64,000 nucleotides of DNA, taken from assembly GCF_009859475.1 (NCBI RefSeq), contig NZ_CP044549.1, positions 4,526,001 to 4,590,000 on the forward strand, given 5' to 3'. Positions 58,401 to 64,000 of the stretch are shown here, piece after piece. The first letter of the stretch is position 1, and every line of letters begins with the position of its first letter. A program made the translations under genes and the position numbers. This DNA comes from Hydrogenophaga sp. BPS33 (GTDB lineage Bacteria; Pseudomonadota; Gammaproteobacteria; Burkholderiales; Burkholderiaceae_C). The notes beneath the pieces were generated by a model, which was not told where the DNA came from, made no database searches, and saw only the letters and a program-made list of their open reading frames with translations.

Positions 58401-59290
58401 ACTGAATGTCGGCTGTAGTAGGCGACATCCCAAAGAATCGCGGACTTTCCGGAGCCAGATGGTCCATGAATAAGCACATTCCTGCGGTCGTTCAGACCGT
58501 CCATGGCGGCAGCACGCAACTCGGGGCGTTCGACCACCAAGCCGGCTGCGACGTGCGAAGCCTGCGCATCAACCCCCATGTAGAACAGTCGATCCTCATC
58601 CGCGGTGAGGAAGTCGACAGCTACGCAAAGACCTGTGGTGAGAGCCTCTTCGACCAATGCGGAGGAAAGCAACGGCCGCAAAGAGTCAAAGCGTTGCTGG
58701 ACATCAGACACGGCAAGGCCACGGTAGTCCTCAGGTGCGCGCATCCCGTTGTCATCGGCCGCGGCTCCGACTATGCCGAGCAGATCTGAAAAGTACAGAT
58801 CGGCCTCTTGGAGGGTGCACTGTTGAATTGCCGACACATCCAACAAAGCATCTGTGCGTGGACTGGGGAGCACGTACACCTCCGTCCTCGCCACGTCGGC
58901 CGCCAGACCACGCCGGCCTTTGAGCGCAGCCAAGACTTTTGGATAGTTGTTGAGGTTTTGACGGCTGCTTTGTGTACTGCTGCGCTCATCAACACCACTC
59001 TCAAGAACCAACAGGAAACAGTCCTCTGGCCGGCGGGCCTTGTTGTCCCACATTTTCTTGAGGAAGCCAGCAACGGCACTTGCGTTGAATTGCCCCATGT
59101 GGTCCCGGCGAGACTTTACCTGGCAGAGGGTCCGAAACTCCGGTCCACGAAGCTCCAGGTCGTCGCGTCCTTCGGGAAAGACCATTCCGCCCGGATACCG
59201 ATTCGCCAATCCCATCACGGCTAGATGCGCTGCCACTACATCTTGGTACCTGAATCCTCTTCCTGCGTGCGATCCCGCTCTAGACGACAT
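55493..59290 (-). CDS. PD-(D/E)xK nuclease-STAND NTPase, likely anti-phage protein
   Basis: A 1,265-residue protein. Residues about 8-130 resemble Cap4/DUF4297-like restriction endonuclease domains: RGFRYQDVVAAHLAV, VFPEGRDDLELRG (Glu40, Asp43/44) and TLCQVKSRR (Gln57, Lys59) give the E...D...QxK pattern. The NTPase core has Walker A LIHGPSGSGKSAIL (about 275-285), Walker B PIGFIIDDVGRGF (about 328-340) and LLLLGSVREEDRY. A winged-helix-like part (LDVLRVVACANATGCSAEVVRLPEVLG) and about 700 residues of helical repeats follow, a STAND layout as in Avs-type sensors, where the C-terminal repeats recognise a phage product and the N-terminal nuclease kills or degrades DNA. That role is inferred. 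The ATG is preceded by TGGAGA five bases away. The gene is divergent from a DUF4238 gene and convergent with the IS607 fragment. Confidence 0.7.
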   Translation of the reverse strand: MSSRAGSHAGRGFRYQDVVAAHLAVMGLANRYPGGMVFPEGRDDLELRGPEFRTLCQVKSRRDHMGQFNASAVAGFLKKMWDNKARRPEDCFLLVLESGVDERSSTQSSRQNLNNYPKVLAALKGRRGLAADVARTEVYVLPSPRTDALLDVSAIQQCTLQEADLYFSDLLGIVGAAADDNGMRAPEDYRGLAVSDVQQRFDSLRPLLSSALVEEALTTGLCVAVDFLTADEDRLFYMGVDAQASHVAAGLVVERPELRAAAMDGLNDRRNVLIHGPSGSGKSAILWDVAYYSRHSVRWFQIRQLTLEDVGRIAMLARSRRASLDAPIGFIIDDVGRGFSDAWTALAEEVRRTPGLLLLGSVREEDRYPLEDRGQAHHVQVESDAGLAERIWKELRERGQTSWQGWREPWVMSNGHLLEYTHILTQGRRLSETLDEQVSARQNDRNRHDELDVLRVVACANATGCSAEVVRLPEVLGKSSSNVSLALTRLIDEHMVFGAEEGQVVGLHELRSAEILRLSHRFPPPLMSSTVAAAVYVVPGRDLGRFLERTLTACASYDEALLEAVSRRVMAEPSAIMFSQVVKGLDLAQAHRIVRDWLASPEASGIPRAHLGLAGIFGVSGVDAPVLGGSSEFAPASRRLTELRNASALSSLTQRLIALLGVAGIRSIAAAGGTGELTLMLASLNDQALPDDVVEMLSQINPPTRELAFGEVVELLAAAHAASPLIARRWVDRVSQDELFARFAESVAWTSVPTLSPCEEGIEVRANFWAVVSEPTQDANDAAVRTVETLLAIAPDADIGACDVLGADGRVQMMSAGRPSAQKRIPRRFSPGSAAVSSNRRWLQAVSSHLSSVSRTAYLSQFLDHIRVVNRCLKIYLDAALRGREEAGAIATLGKVHEASLETVPPPELNADGTLSQRYSTLQSLLFDCSAELLRRFAGLPEESASYIGWVGSILDNVKSAVSEESWDLIGTQAPGELMEWTRILEGMQALAREASVRQRSPIRTHTRHTAKKGALFDGACRAAATFKEARVAQVESALRSQLCSAENGRSLYLLDSKADSLAWPPADVLLVLPADGISDLSASWADFRAALGEGRRICILPVLDGYGLTLWAVAGHEVPFAAQVEALKWCEVAGVRALPTPTVDAFTAVTRPLIELNGVDAYWSFRGRRIAQERTAYDQLRIEVDHKRTDFGTLPIQPEVMEDAERTFAAILNGELNMAADAARVLAGERSEAVMQLEQLTATMMAQDALRVVVDSDENGEPAL

Positions 59291-59411
59291 AATTTCTCCA
59301 ACACTCTCTTCTTAGAACATCATTGTTGTTCATGACTCAAGGCAACTGCAATCTTCGGCAGATGCGCGCCAATCCCGCGACCAGAATAGACCCTCTTCCA
59401 GCAGTCAGCTT
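59291..59411. promoter_or_regulatory. Divergent intergenic region between STAND and DUF4238 genes
   Basis: The 121 bases hold both promoters. GAACA-N7-TGTTC (59315-59331) is an inverted repeat that could be an operator. No clear -35/-10 pair is decisive. Confidence 0.3.
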
Positions 59412-60335
59412 GTGGACACCAGATCAGTTGCCCGTAAACATCACTATGTGCCGCAGGGCTACCTTGCGGCATTCACGGACACTGGCGCCAAGGATGGTCA
59501 GTTCCACGTGCTGGACGTGCAGAGTGGTCATGCGTTTCGTACCTCTCCAGGCAACGTGGCTGCGCAGCGAGATTTCAACAGAGTCGACATTGAGGGCCGA
59601 TCTCCGGATGCAGTAGAGAACGCTCTAGCTCCCTTCGAGGGCCAAGCGATTGCAGCCATCAGGCGCGTCATTGAAACTCGATCCTATCCTCGCGACAAGG
59701 ACTGGAATCTGATTGTGAACCTGCTCACTTTGATAGCCGTTCGTAACCCACGACTACGAGAGTCGTTCAATCGTTCGAGGGAGCAAGTTATCCGACGGAC
59801 CAGTGAGCTGCTCGTCTCTGAAAGAAGCCTCTGGGAGCGGCATGCGGAAAAGGCGAAAAAGGCAGGCGAGGAGTTGCCTGACGTTTCTTACGAGAGAGCC
59901 AAGGCCTTCATCGAAGAGGGACAGTACGACATTGTGTTCTCGCCAGAAGGAAACCTGCGCATCGAGTTCGACACATTTGACAAGGTTCTTCCGCTACTGG
60001 GCAGCAGGCACTGGTCGGTGCTCGTTGCCCCAGACGACGGACCTGAGTTCATTTGTTGCGATTATCCCGTGGCGCTCACCTGGAAAGGGGCGCGAAGCGG
60101 CCCCATCGGTTACGGCCTTGAACACACCGAGGTGTTCTTTCCCTTAGGCCGCAGAGTCGGCCTTTATGGCGTCTTCGAGTCACCGATAAATGAGGTGGTC
60201 CACTGCCAGCCAAAGAACGTAGGCATCATGAACCGGCACGTTCTTGAAAGCGCTGAAAGGCATTTGTACTCCGCTCACGACACATTCGTCGTATGGGCAG
60301 AAGGTGACTTGCGCGAAGTCCAGTGCCAATCATGA
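59412..60335 (+). CDS. DUF4238 domain protein
   Basis: A 307-residue soluble protein. The start ARKHHYVPQGYLAAFTDTG is the DUF4238 signature (xxHYVPxxYLxxF), followed by GNVAAQRDFNRVD, ALAPFEGQAIAAIRRVIE, NLLTLIAVRNPRLRESF, a charged helix (SLWERHAEKAKKAGEELPDVSYERAKAFIEEGQYDI) and the late conserved part FICCDYPVALTWKG, GYGLEHTEVFFPLGRRVGLYG and VGIMNRHVLESAERHLYS. The molecular function of the family is unknown; members often occur singly in accessory islands. GTG at 59412 is the only good start; no Shine-Dalgarno is evident. It is transcribed away from the STAND gene, with which it may share control. Confidence 0.75.
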   Translation: MDTRSVARKHHYVPQGYLAAFTDTGAKDGQFHVLDVQSGHAFRTSPGNVAAQRDFNRVDIEGRSPDAVENALAPFEGQAIAAIRRVIETRSYPRDKDWNLIVNLLTLIAVRNPRLRESFNRSREQVIRRTSELLVSERSLWERHAEKAKKAGEELPDVSYERAKAFIEEGQYDIVFSPEGNLRIEFDTFDKVLPLLGSRHWSVLVAPDDGPEFICCDYPVALTWKGARSGPIGYGLEHTEVFFPLGRRVGLYGVFESPINEVVHCQPKNVGIMNRHVLESAERHLYSAHDTFVVWAEGDLREVQCQS

Positions 60336-60359
60336 TTCGAAGCATGCGCGTGCTTCAAC

Positions 60360-60548
60360 TCATGCTTCGCCCGAGCTTGAACTTGAAGGCAACGGCGCCG
60401 ACGCCGGCTCAACACGCTCGCCGTTGACGTAGGCGACACCATCAACGATGTCGATTTTGATCATCCCGAAGCGACTCTGCCACTCGAAGTGAACCGGCAA
60501 TTCGACTTCCTCGAGATCGCGCTCTGTTTGCGGCAATCGAGCGCTCAT
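60360..60548 (-). CDS. Small hypothetical protein coupled to HAD-SAK gene
   Basis: A 62-residue protein: MSARLPQTERDLEEVELPVHFEW, then GMIKIDIVDGVAYVNGERVEP, a small beta hairpin, and a Ser-rich tail. Its ATG lies one base after the stop of the HAD-SAK gene, so translation is probably coupled. No family is recognised. It could be an accessory subunit of the HAD protein. Confidence 0.5.
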   Translation of the reverse strand: MSARLPQTERDLEEVELPVHFEWQSRFGMIKIDIVDGVAYVNGERVEPASAPLPSSSSSGEA

Positions 60549-60549
60549 C

Positions 60550-61041
60550 TCACTTGTCCTTTGGTGGCGCTGTCTTGAGCAGCCAAGTCAAAAGGTCCAG
60601 TTGCTGCGACACAGAGCCAAGCCCCTGGATACCGTTGATGAAAAGTGTGTTGAGCGTCCCCTCAGGGAACTCGTGCGGCGCGTCATCGAGCACAAGGTAG
60701 TCAGTGAACTTCCCCTTGTTCGCCTGCAGCACCATTTGAATCACTTGCTCACGCGGCCCACGCGGCGCACTGCCGACAAAGCGCTCGCCCAGTTCGCCAA
60801 GAAGCTCGCGCAGCTCATTGTCCGTGTGGTCGTAGCGCCATGTGCTGTGAACAACGATCTTCACGTCAGGGAAGTTCGCCAACAGCTTCACCAGCGCTGG
60901 CAGCCAGCGGAAGTACTTGCCGTCGAGCTCAGCGCGGCTTGAGTGGAGGACTCCATCGAAGTCTAGGAAGAGGATGCGCACGATGAGCTTTCGAGAGTGA
61001 AACGAAGGGCAGTCTCCCGCCGATGGATGCTGTACGTTCAT
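60550..61041 (-). CDS. HAD-SAK family phosphatase-like protein (I)
   Basis: A 163-residue HAD domain of the type found in Swiss Army Knife RNA-repair proteins (PF18143-like). Motif I is ILFLDFDGVLHSS (nucleophile Asp27, Asp29), motif II VHSTWRYD, and the late acidic motif YLVLDDAPHEFPEG (Asp119, Asp120). There is no cap domain of note and no signal peptide. HAD-SAK proteins are thought to act as phosphatases on nucleic-acid ends or nucleotides; the substrate here is unknown. The ATG at 61041 has no clear Shine-Dalgarno. It is divergent from a second HAD-SAK gene 53 bases away and is followed by a small coupled gene. Confidence 0.75.
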   Translation of the reverse strand: MNVQHPSAGDCPSFHSRKLIVRILFLDFDGVLHSSRAELDGKYFRWLPALVKLLANFPDVKIVVHSTWRYDHTDNELRELLGELGERFVGSAPRGPREQVIQMVLQANKGKFTDYLVLDDAPHEFPEGTLNTLFINGIQGLGSVSQQLDLLTWLLKTAPPKDK

Positions 61042-61094
61042 ACAGTATAATGAGGCTCATGTCGAAACGCTAGCCCCCTCTTCCATCGAACCCC
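61042..61094. promoter_or_regulatory. Divergent promoter gap between two HAD-SAK genes
   Basis: A 53-base gap. TATAAT occurs on the plus strand at 61045-61050 and TATACT on the minus strand across it, both consensus-like -10 boxes; -35 boxes are not clear. The sequence suggests that the two genes are co-regulated. Confidence 0.4.
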
Positions 61095-61640
61095 ATGACG
61101 AGCACAAGCCACCTTCCGCATTCGCCTCGCTCGGCGACCGTTTTGCCTCGCGGATATGGCGGACTGCTCCTCTACCTCGACTACGATGGAGTACTGCATC
61201 ACCACAATGTGCTGTGGCACCCGGAGAGAGGTCCATACGATGGTCCGCCGGGATTCCAGCTCTTTGAACATGTCGCGTTGCTGGAGCGATTGCTCGAGCC
61301 CCATCCAGATGTCCAGATTGTTCTCAGCACGGCATGGGTGCGCCGATATGGTGTCTACACGACGTCCAAGCGCCTTCCCCCCAAGCTGCGCAGCCGGGTC
61401 ATCGGCGCCACCTATCACAGCAAAATGGACGAGGCTGAGTTCATCGCAAAGCCGCGGGGCGTTCAGGTGCAGGAAGACACCATGCGCCGCCAACCTCTTA
61501 GATGGGTTGCACTGGACGATGTAGATGAGGGATGGCCGGGAGAGCGCTCGCACATCTTCATCGCCGACGAGGCTCTCGGCTTGGGCGCGCCAGGAGCCGC
61601 AGACAGCGTACGCACGCTCCTGCAGAGCGTCTTCGGATAA
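61095..61640 (+). CDS. HAD-SAK family phosphatase-like protein (II)
   Basis: A 181-residue relative of the gene at 60550. Motif I is LLLYLDYDGVLHHH (Asp29, Asp31), with an insertion HNVLWHPERGPYDGPPGFQLFEH before the motif II region PDVQIVLSTAWVRRYG, and the late motif WVALDDVDEGWP (Asp141, Asp142). The His-rich segment after motif I and the VVGATYHSKMDEAEF-like region differ from the first protein, so the two are diverged paralogues rather than a recent duplication. The function is inferred only as a HAD phosphatase. Start: ATG at 61095; a Shine-Dalgarno is not obvious. Paired with an oppositely transcribed sister. Confidence 0.75.
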   Translation: MTSTSHLPHSPRSATVLPRGYGGLLLYLDYDGVLHHHNVLWHPERGPYDGPPGFQLFEHVALLERLLEPHPDVQIVLSTAWVRRYGVYTTSKRLPPKLRSRVIGATYHSKMDEAEFIAKPRGVQVQEDTMRRQPLRWVALDDVDEGWPGERSHIFIADEALGLGAPGAADSVRTLLQSVFG

Positions 61641-61823
61641 AACGCCAATCGCCACTGCCGGGGGGGGCCGAGCAAGAACGGGCATGGCACCCAGCGATAG
61701 GCGGCTTGGATTTCGTGGTCACTTCTAAAAGGTCTGAAGGAGGGATAAATGGCGGGCGCTACACCCTAGATCACGGGAAATGAAGTCGTGGGTCAGATCA
61801 ACGCGCATCACAAGGACCTATCC

Positions 61824-62267
61824 ATGCCAGCCGTCACGCATTTCGAACTGAGCCACGCAATCGGCGAGTCAGTCCCTTTTCTATCGCACTGGCATATCCG
61901 CGCATTCGAGGGCGACGGCCGCACTCTGTACGAGGTCCGGGACTCAAGCGGGACTTTGGTGGCAGGTGACATCACGAGCCTCGAGCACGCACGCCTCTTT
62001 GCATTGGCTCCGCTCGTGTTCCACAACTTCAAACTGCTAGAGGTAGAAGCAGTACGGGCGCTTTGGCATATGGTCGACTCCAACCAAGGCACAGTTGACG
62101 TTAAGGATGTCGCAGAAGACTTCGAAGGCGAGTTCGAGAAGGCAAGTCCCGGTGCACCTGAGCATGCGCAATGGTTGATGGAGGTCAGCGCTCTTCGCGA
62201 AGCCGTCGGTGAACAGGATTTCCCCCCGACAGGCATTCCCCGGCAGCAAGGTCTCTTTGTCAATTGA
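61824..62267 (+). CDS. Hypothetical protein
   Basis: A 147-residue cytoplasmic protein. AAGGA at 61812 lies seven bases before the ATG at 61824, which I prefer to a GTG at 61788. The N-terminal half is beta-rich (WHIRAFEGDGRTLYEVRDSSGTLVAGDITSLEHARLFALAPLVFHNF), the second half helical and acidic (VKDVAEDFEGEFEKASPGAPEHAQWLMEVSALREAVGEQDF). No known motif is seen. It lies between the HAD-SAK pair and the Dam-like methylase and may belong to the same accessory island. Confidence 0.6.
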   Translation: MPAVTHFELSHAIGESVPFLSHWHIRAFEGDGRTLYEVRDSSGTLVAGDITSLEHARLFALAPLVFHNFKLLEVEAVRALWHMVDSNQGTVDVKDVAEDFEGEFEKASPGAPEHAQWLMEVSALREAVGEQDFPPTGIPRQQGLFVN

Positions 62268-62358
62268 AGATGGCAGGTCAACTGCCCGCGTACCCTGCGA
62301 GGCCTAGAGAGCTCACATTTGCTCGTGGCCCGATCTGTCAGAGGTCAGATTGGGCCAC

Positions 62359-63195
62359 TTATCCAAGGCAAGCCACGAGTTCCCCGGCGATGCCTCGTGC
62401 GCCGGCATCTGCTGAAACACTGCGCCGCACTCTGACCTCACGGATGTCCCAACCGGCATAGAGCGCGCGCGTGGTTGCCGTGTCGTGGTTCGAGATGAGC
62501 ACTGTCGCTCCGCGCTCCACCGCGGCTTCGCACGCTTGCACCAGCTCATACTGCTGGTCGATACCGAAGCGTGCCGAGGTGTACTGCGTGAAACTGGGCG
62601 CCGAGTCATCTACATACGGCGGGTCGCAATACACCACGTCCCCCTCCTCGGCCATCTCGATGGCAGCCCGAAACCCGCCGTTCAGAATCAAGCAGCGCTC
62701 GAGCTTTCGAGAAGCGGCTTCCATCTGGTTCCATGGGAAATTCGGAAGGACCTTGGGCTGCCCGTATGGAACGTTGAACGCACCCTTCGCGTTGACCCGG
62801 AAGAGACCGTTGAAGCCAAATCGGTTGAGATAGGGCAGTAGAACCGCGCGCTCAAACGAGTCGACCTCTGCATTGAAGCGTGCGCGGATTGAAGCGTAGG
62901 CATCCGGAGATTGGTTCTCATCCACGAAGAGTTCGGCCGCGCGCTCCATGTACTCACGCGGACGAGCCTGGAGCGCGGACCACGTTGCCACGAGGTCTGG
63001 ATTCGCGTCGTTGATGACGCTGCAGTCGTAGCCGGTGGCGAGGAAGATGGAGCCAGCACCCACGAATGGCTCGATAAGCCGATGCTTTCCAACGGGAAGA
63101 AGTGGAAGCAGTTGGGAGAGGAGACGCTGCTTGCCTCCGGTCCACTTGAGAAAGGGCTTGGATGCGGCGGCTGTCGTGGCTAGATGTGTGTACAT
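62359..63195 (-). CDS. dam: Dam-family DNA adenine-N6 methyltransferase
   Basis: A 278-residue class alpha (D12) methylase, the usual Dam length. The start KPFLKWTGGKQRLLSQLL is the X motif, IEPFVGAGSIFLA (residues 44-52) binds AdoMet, FGFNGLFRVNAKGAFNVPYG is the conserved centre, and VVYCDPPYVDD (DPPY at 191-194) is the catalytic motif. The end SADAGARGIAGELVACLG matches the family's SADGxxRxxAxELLxLy. GATC specificity is likely but not provable from sequence. Burkholderiales chromosomes generally lack core Dam, and Dam-type genes in islands usually come from phages or restriction-modification units; no cognate endonuclease is seen next to it. An accessory or orphan methylase is the best guess. 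Confidence 0.9.
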   Translation of the reverse strand: MYTHLATTAAASKPFLKWTGGKQRLLSQLLPLLPVGKHRLIEPFVGAGSIFLATGYDCSVINDANPDLVATWSALQARPREYMERAAELFVDENQSPDAYASIRARFNAEVDSFERAVLLPYLNRFGFNGLFRVNAKGAFNVPYGQPKVLPNFPWNQMEAASRKLERCLILNGGFRAAIEMAEEGDVVYCDPPYVDDSAPSFTQYTSARFGIDQQYELVQACEAAVERGATVLISNHDTATTRALYAGWDIREVRVRRSVSADAGARGIAGELVACLG

Positions 63196-63615
63196 CCAGC
63201 CTGTAGCTAGGCAATTTATTTAGGTCGAGACGCGGACCTTTGGGTGGCAATTTAGATAGCGATGGTCAGTTTGATTTCCGGTGCAAACGTTCGCTTGCAA
63301 ATGCCATAGCGATAGCCAGCAGGTTGAGCAGTTGAACCGCACCCAACACGAATAAGCGGGCGGCATTGCGTATCGGCCGTGTTGGAGCTGCAAGGCAAGA
63401 TCATCTTCTGCCGCCCCGCCAACATGGATCGGCCTTCACTTGCACTCTGCCCCAGTGTGGCGGACCTGCATATCCGCATGCGGTAACGGGCTCACGTCAT
63501 CGACCTGACAGGAATCGACGAGCTAAGCTTGACCGCGGCTGCTGCGATTACCATAGGGGAAACCGGTACGGTGGCGCGACCCCGCGGGCGTTTCCATGGC
63601 AATGCAGGACAAGAA
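63196..63615. other. Stretch without a convincing gene
   Basis: About 420 bases between the methylase and the next gene. The short frames on both strands have no recognisable motif. The right end should hold the promoter of the next gene; AGGA at 63606-63609 is its ribosome site. Confidence 0.5.
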
Positions 63616-64000
63616 ATGGCAAAGGAATGGGCCCCCTCGCGGTGGGGCATGCATCTAACCGGGTCATCGGATTGGCGCTTGCGCCTGAAGGGACTGGATC
63701 TCGCCCTGACGCTGCTGGGCCACTCCCACCGAGTCAACGTTGAGGACGAGACTACCTACCGCGTCCAAGCCGGGACGTTCTGGACGGATATCACGTTCTA
63801 TCCTGGGCAGGAGCGTGAGGTGAAGGCCGATGGGCTGCCTAACGCCCAAGGCGCAACTCTCGTTCAAGCGTTGAATGTCGCCTTGACAGAGCAGCGTCTG
63901 CGCAGAGATCTATGGTTTCTCCAGGGCGAGCAGCAAAAAATTGACCGCTGGCTGGAGCAAAAGGCCGATCAGGAACGGGCCTGCGCAGAGCAGCGGCGCT
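63616..64000 (+). CDS. N-terminal part of a possible UvrD/HelD-like helicase
   Basis: The frame opens with ATG at 63616 (AGGA six bases upstream) and is still open at the window edge (128 codons). It reads MAKEWAPSRWGMHLTGSSDWRLRL, then LALTLLGHSHRVNVEDETTYRVQAGTFWTDITFYPGQE and ADGLPNAQGATLVQALNVAL, and a charged helix LRRDLWFLQGEQQKIDRWLEQKADQERACAEQRR. A small beta-rich N-domain followed by a long helix resembles the lead of DNA helicase IV (HelD) and related UvrD-like helicases, but no ATPase motif is inside the window. The assignment is tentative. Confidence 0.5.
   Translation, partial: MAKEWAPSRWGMHLTGSSDWRLRLKGLDLALTLLGHSHRVNVEDETTYRVQAGTFWTDITFYPGQEREVKADGLPNAQGATLVQALNVALTEQRLRRDLWFLQGEQQKIDRWLEQKADQERACAEQRR

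Noticed and set aside
1..64000. CRISPR arrays, tRNA or rRNA genes
   Set aside because: I looked for regularly spaced direct repeats and for tRNA/rRNA signatures and saw none; the only tandem repeats are coding repeats in the adhesin genes.

Overview
The window is GC-rich and looks like a chromosomal segment of a betaproteobacterium, probably Burkholderiales of the Comamonadaceae or Sphaerotilus/Leptothrix type. That placement is an inference from codon usage and gene families (spore-coat-U type fimbriae, SapC, two-partner secretion, CsgG/HfaB-like genes, IS3 and TnpB elements); no rRNA or tRNA gene was found to fix it.

Left part (1-8 kb): the 3' end of a chaperone-usher (Csu/spore coat U type) fimbrial operon, then a pilin-like/RCC1 beta-propeller surface protein. 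A TnpB-only IS200/IS605-type element follows, then a degenerate phosphatase-like gene, the wreck of an SNF2 helicase with an intact small partner gene, and a recombined TnpB remnant.

Centre (7.9-36.3 kb): a minus-strand surface-adhesion locus that dominates the window. In transcription order it encodes a small secreted HfaA/curlin-like protein, an HfaB/CsgG-family outer-membrane lipoprotein, a 1,556-residue beta-repeat adhesin in the HfaD position, a FhaC/ShlB-type TpsB transporter, a SapC-family protein, a 6,020-residue LktA/FHA-like exoprotein (18 kb), and a periplasmic parvulin PPIase. Terminator-like hairpins between the HfaD-like gene and tpsB suggest two transcription units. The locus places a CsgG-type exporter beside a two-partner secretion system, as expected for holdfast-like or sheath/biofilm attachment.

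Right part (36.5-64 kb): an accessory region with many mobile elements. It holds a solo TnpB right end inserted in an IS3 remnant, a lipoprotein, two complete IS3-family elements with target duplications, a second full TnpB element and an IS607 resolvase fragment. Between them lie a GDP-fucose-synthase-like protein with an eroded active site, a candidate small RNA with a CU-rich (anti-Shine-Dalgarno) segment, and a five-PAS hybrid histidine kinase coupled to a REC-HPt protein whose phospho-His is replaced. Also present are an unfamiliar cold-shock-domain/zinc-ribbon protein followed by an XRE regulator, a tailed HU protein, and a PD-(D/E)xK-STAND NTPase likely to be anti-phage. The last stretch carries a DUF4238 protein, two divergent HAD-SAK proteins, a Dam-type adenine methylase, and the start of a possible UvrD/HelD-like helicase.

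The most promising material is the combined HfaABD-like/two-partner adhesion locus, the candidate sRNA, the STAND nuclease with its neighbours, the CSD-zinc-ribbon protein, and the TnpB family lacking the canonical RuvC-II glutamate. All functional statements are from reading the sequence; no database search was run.
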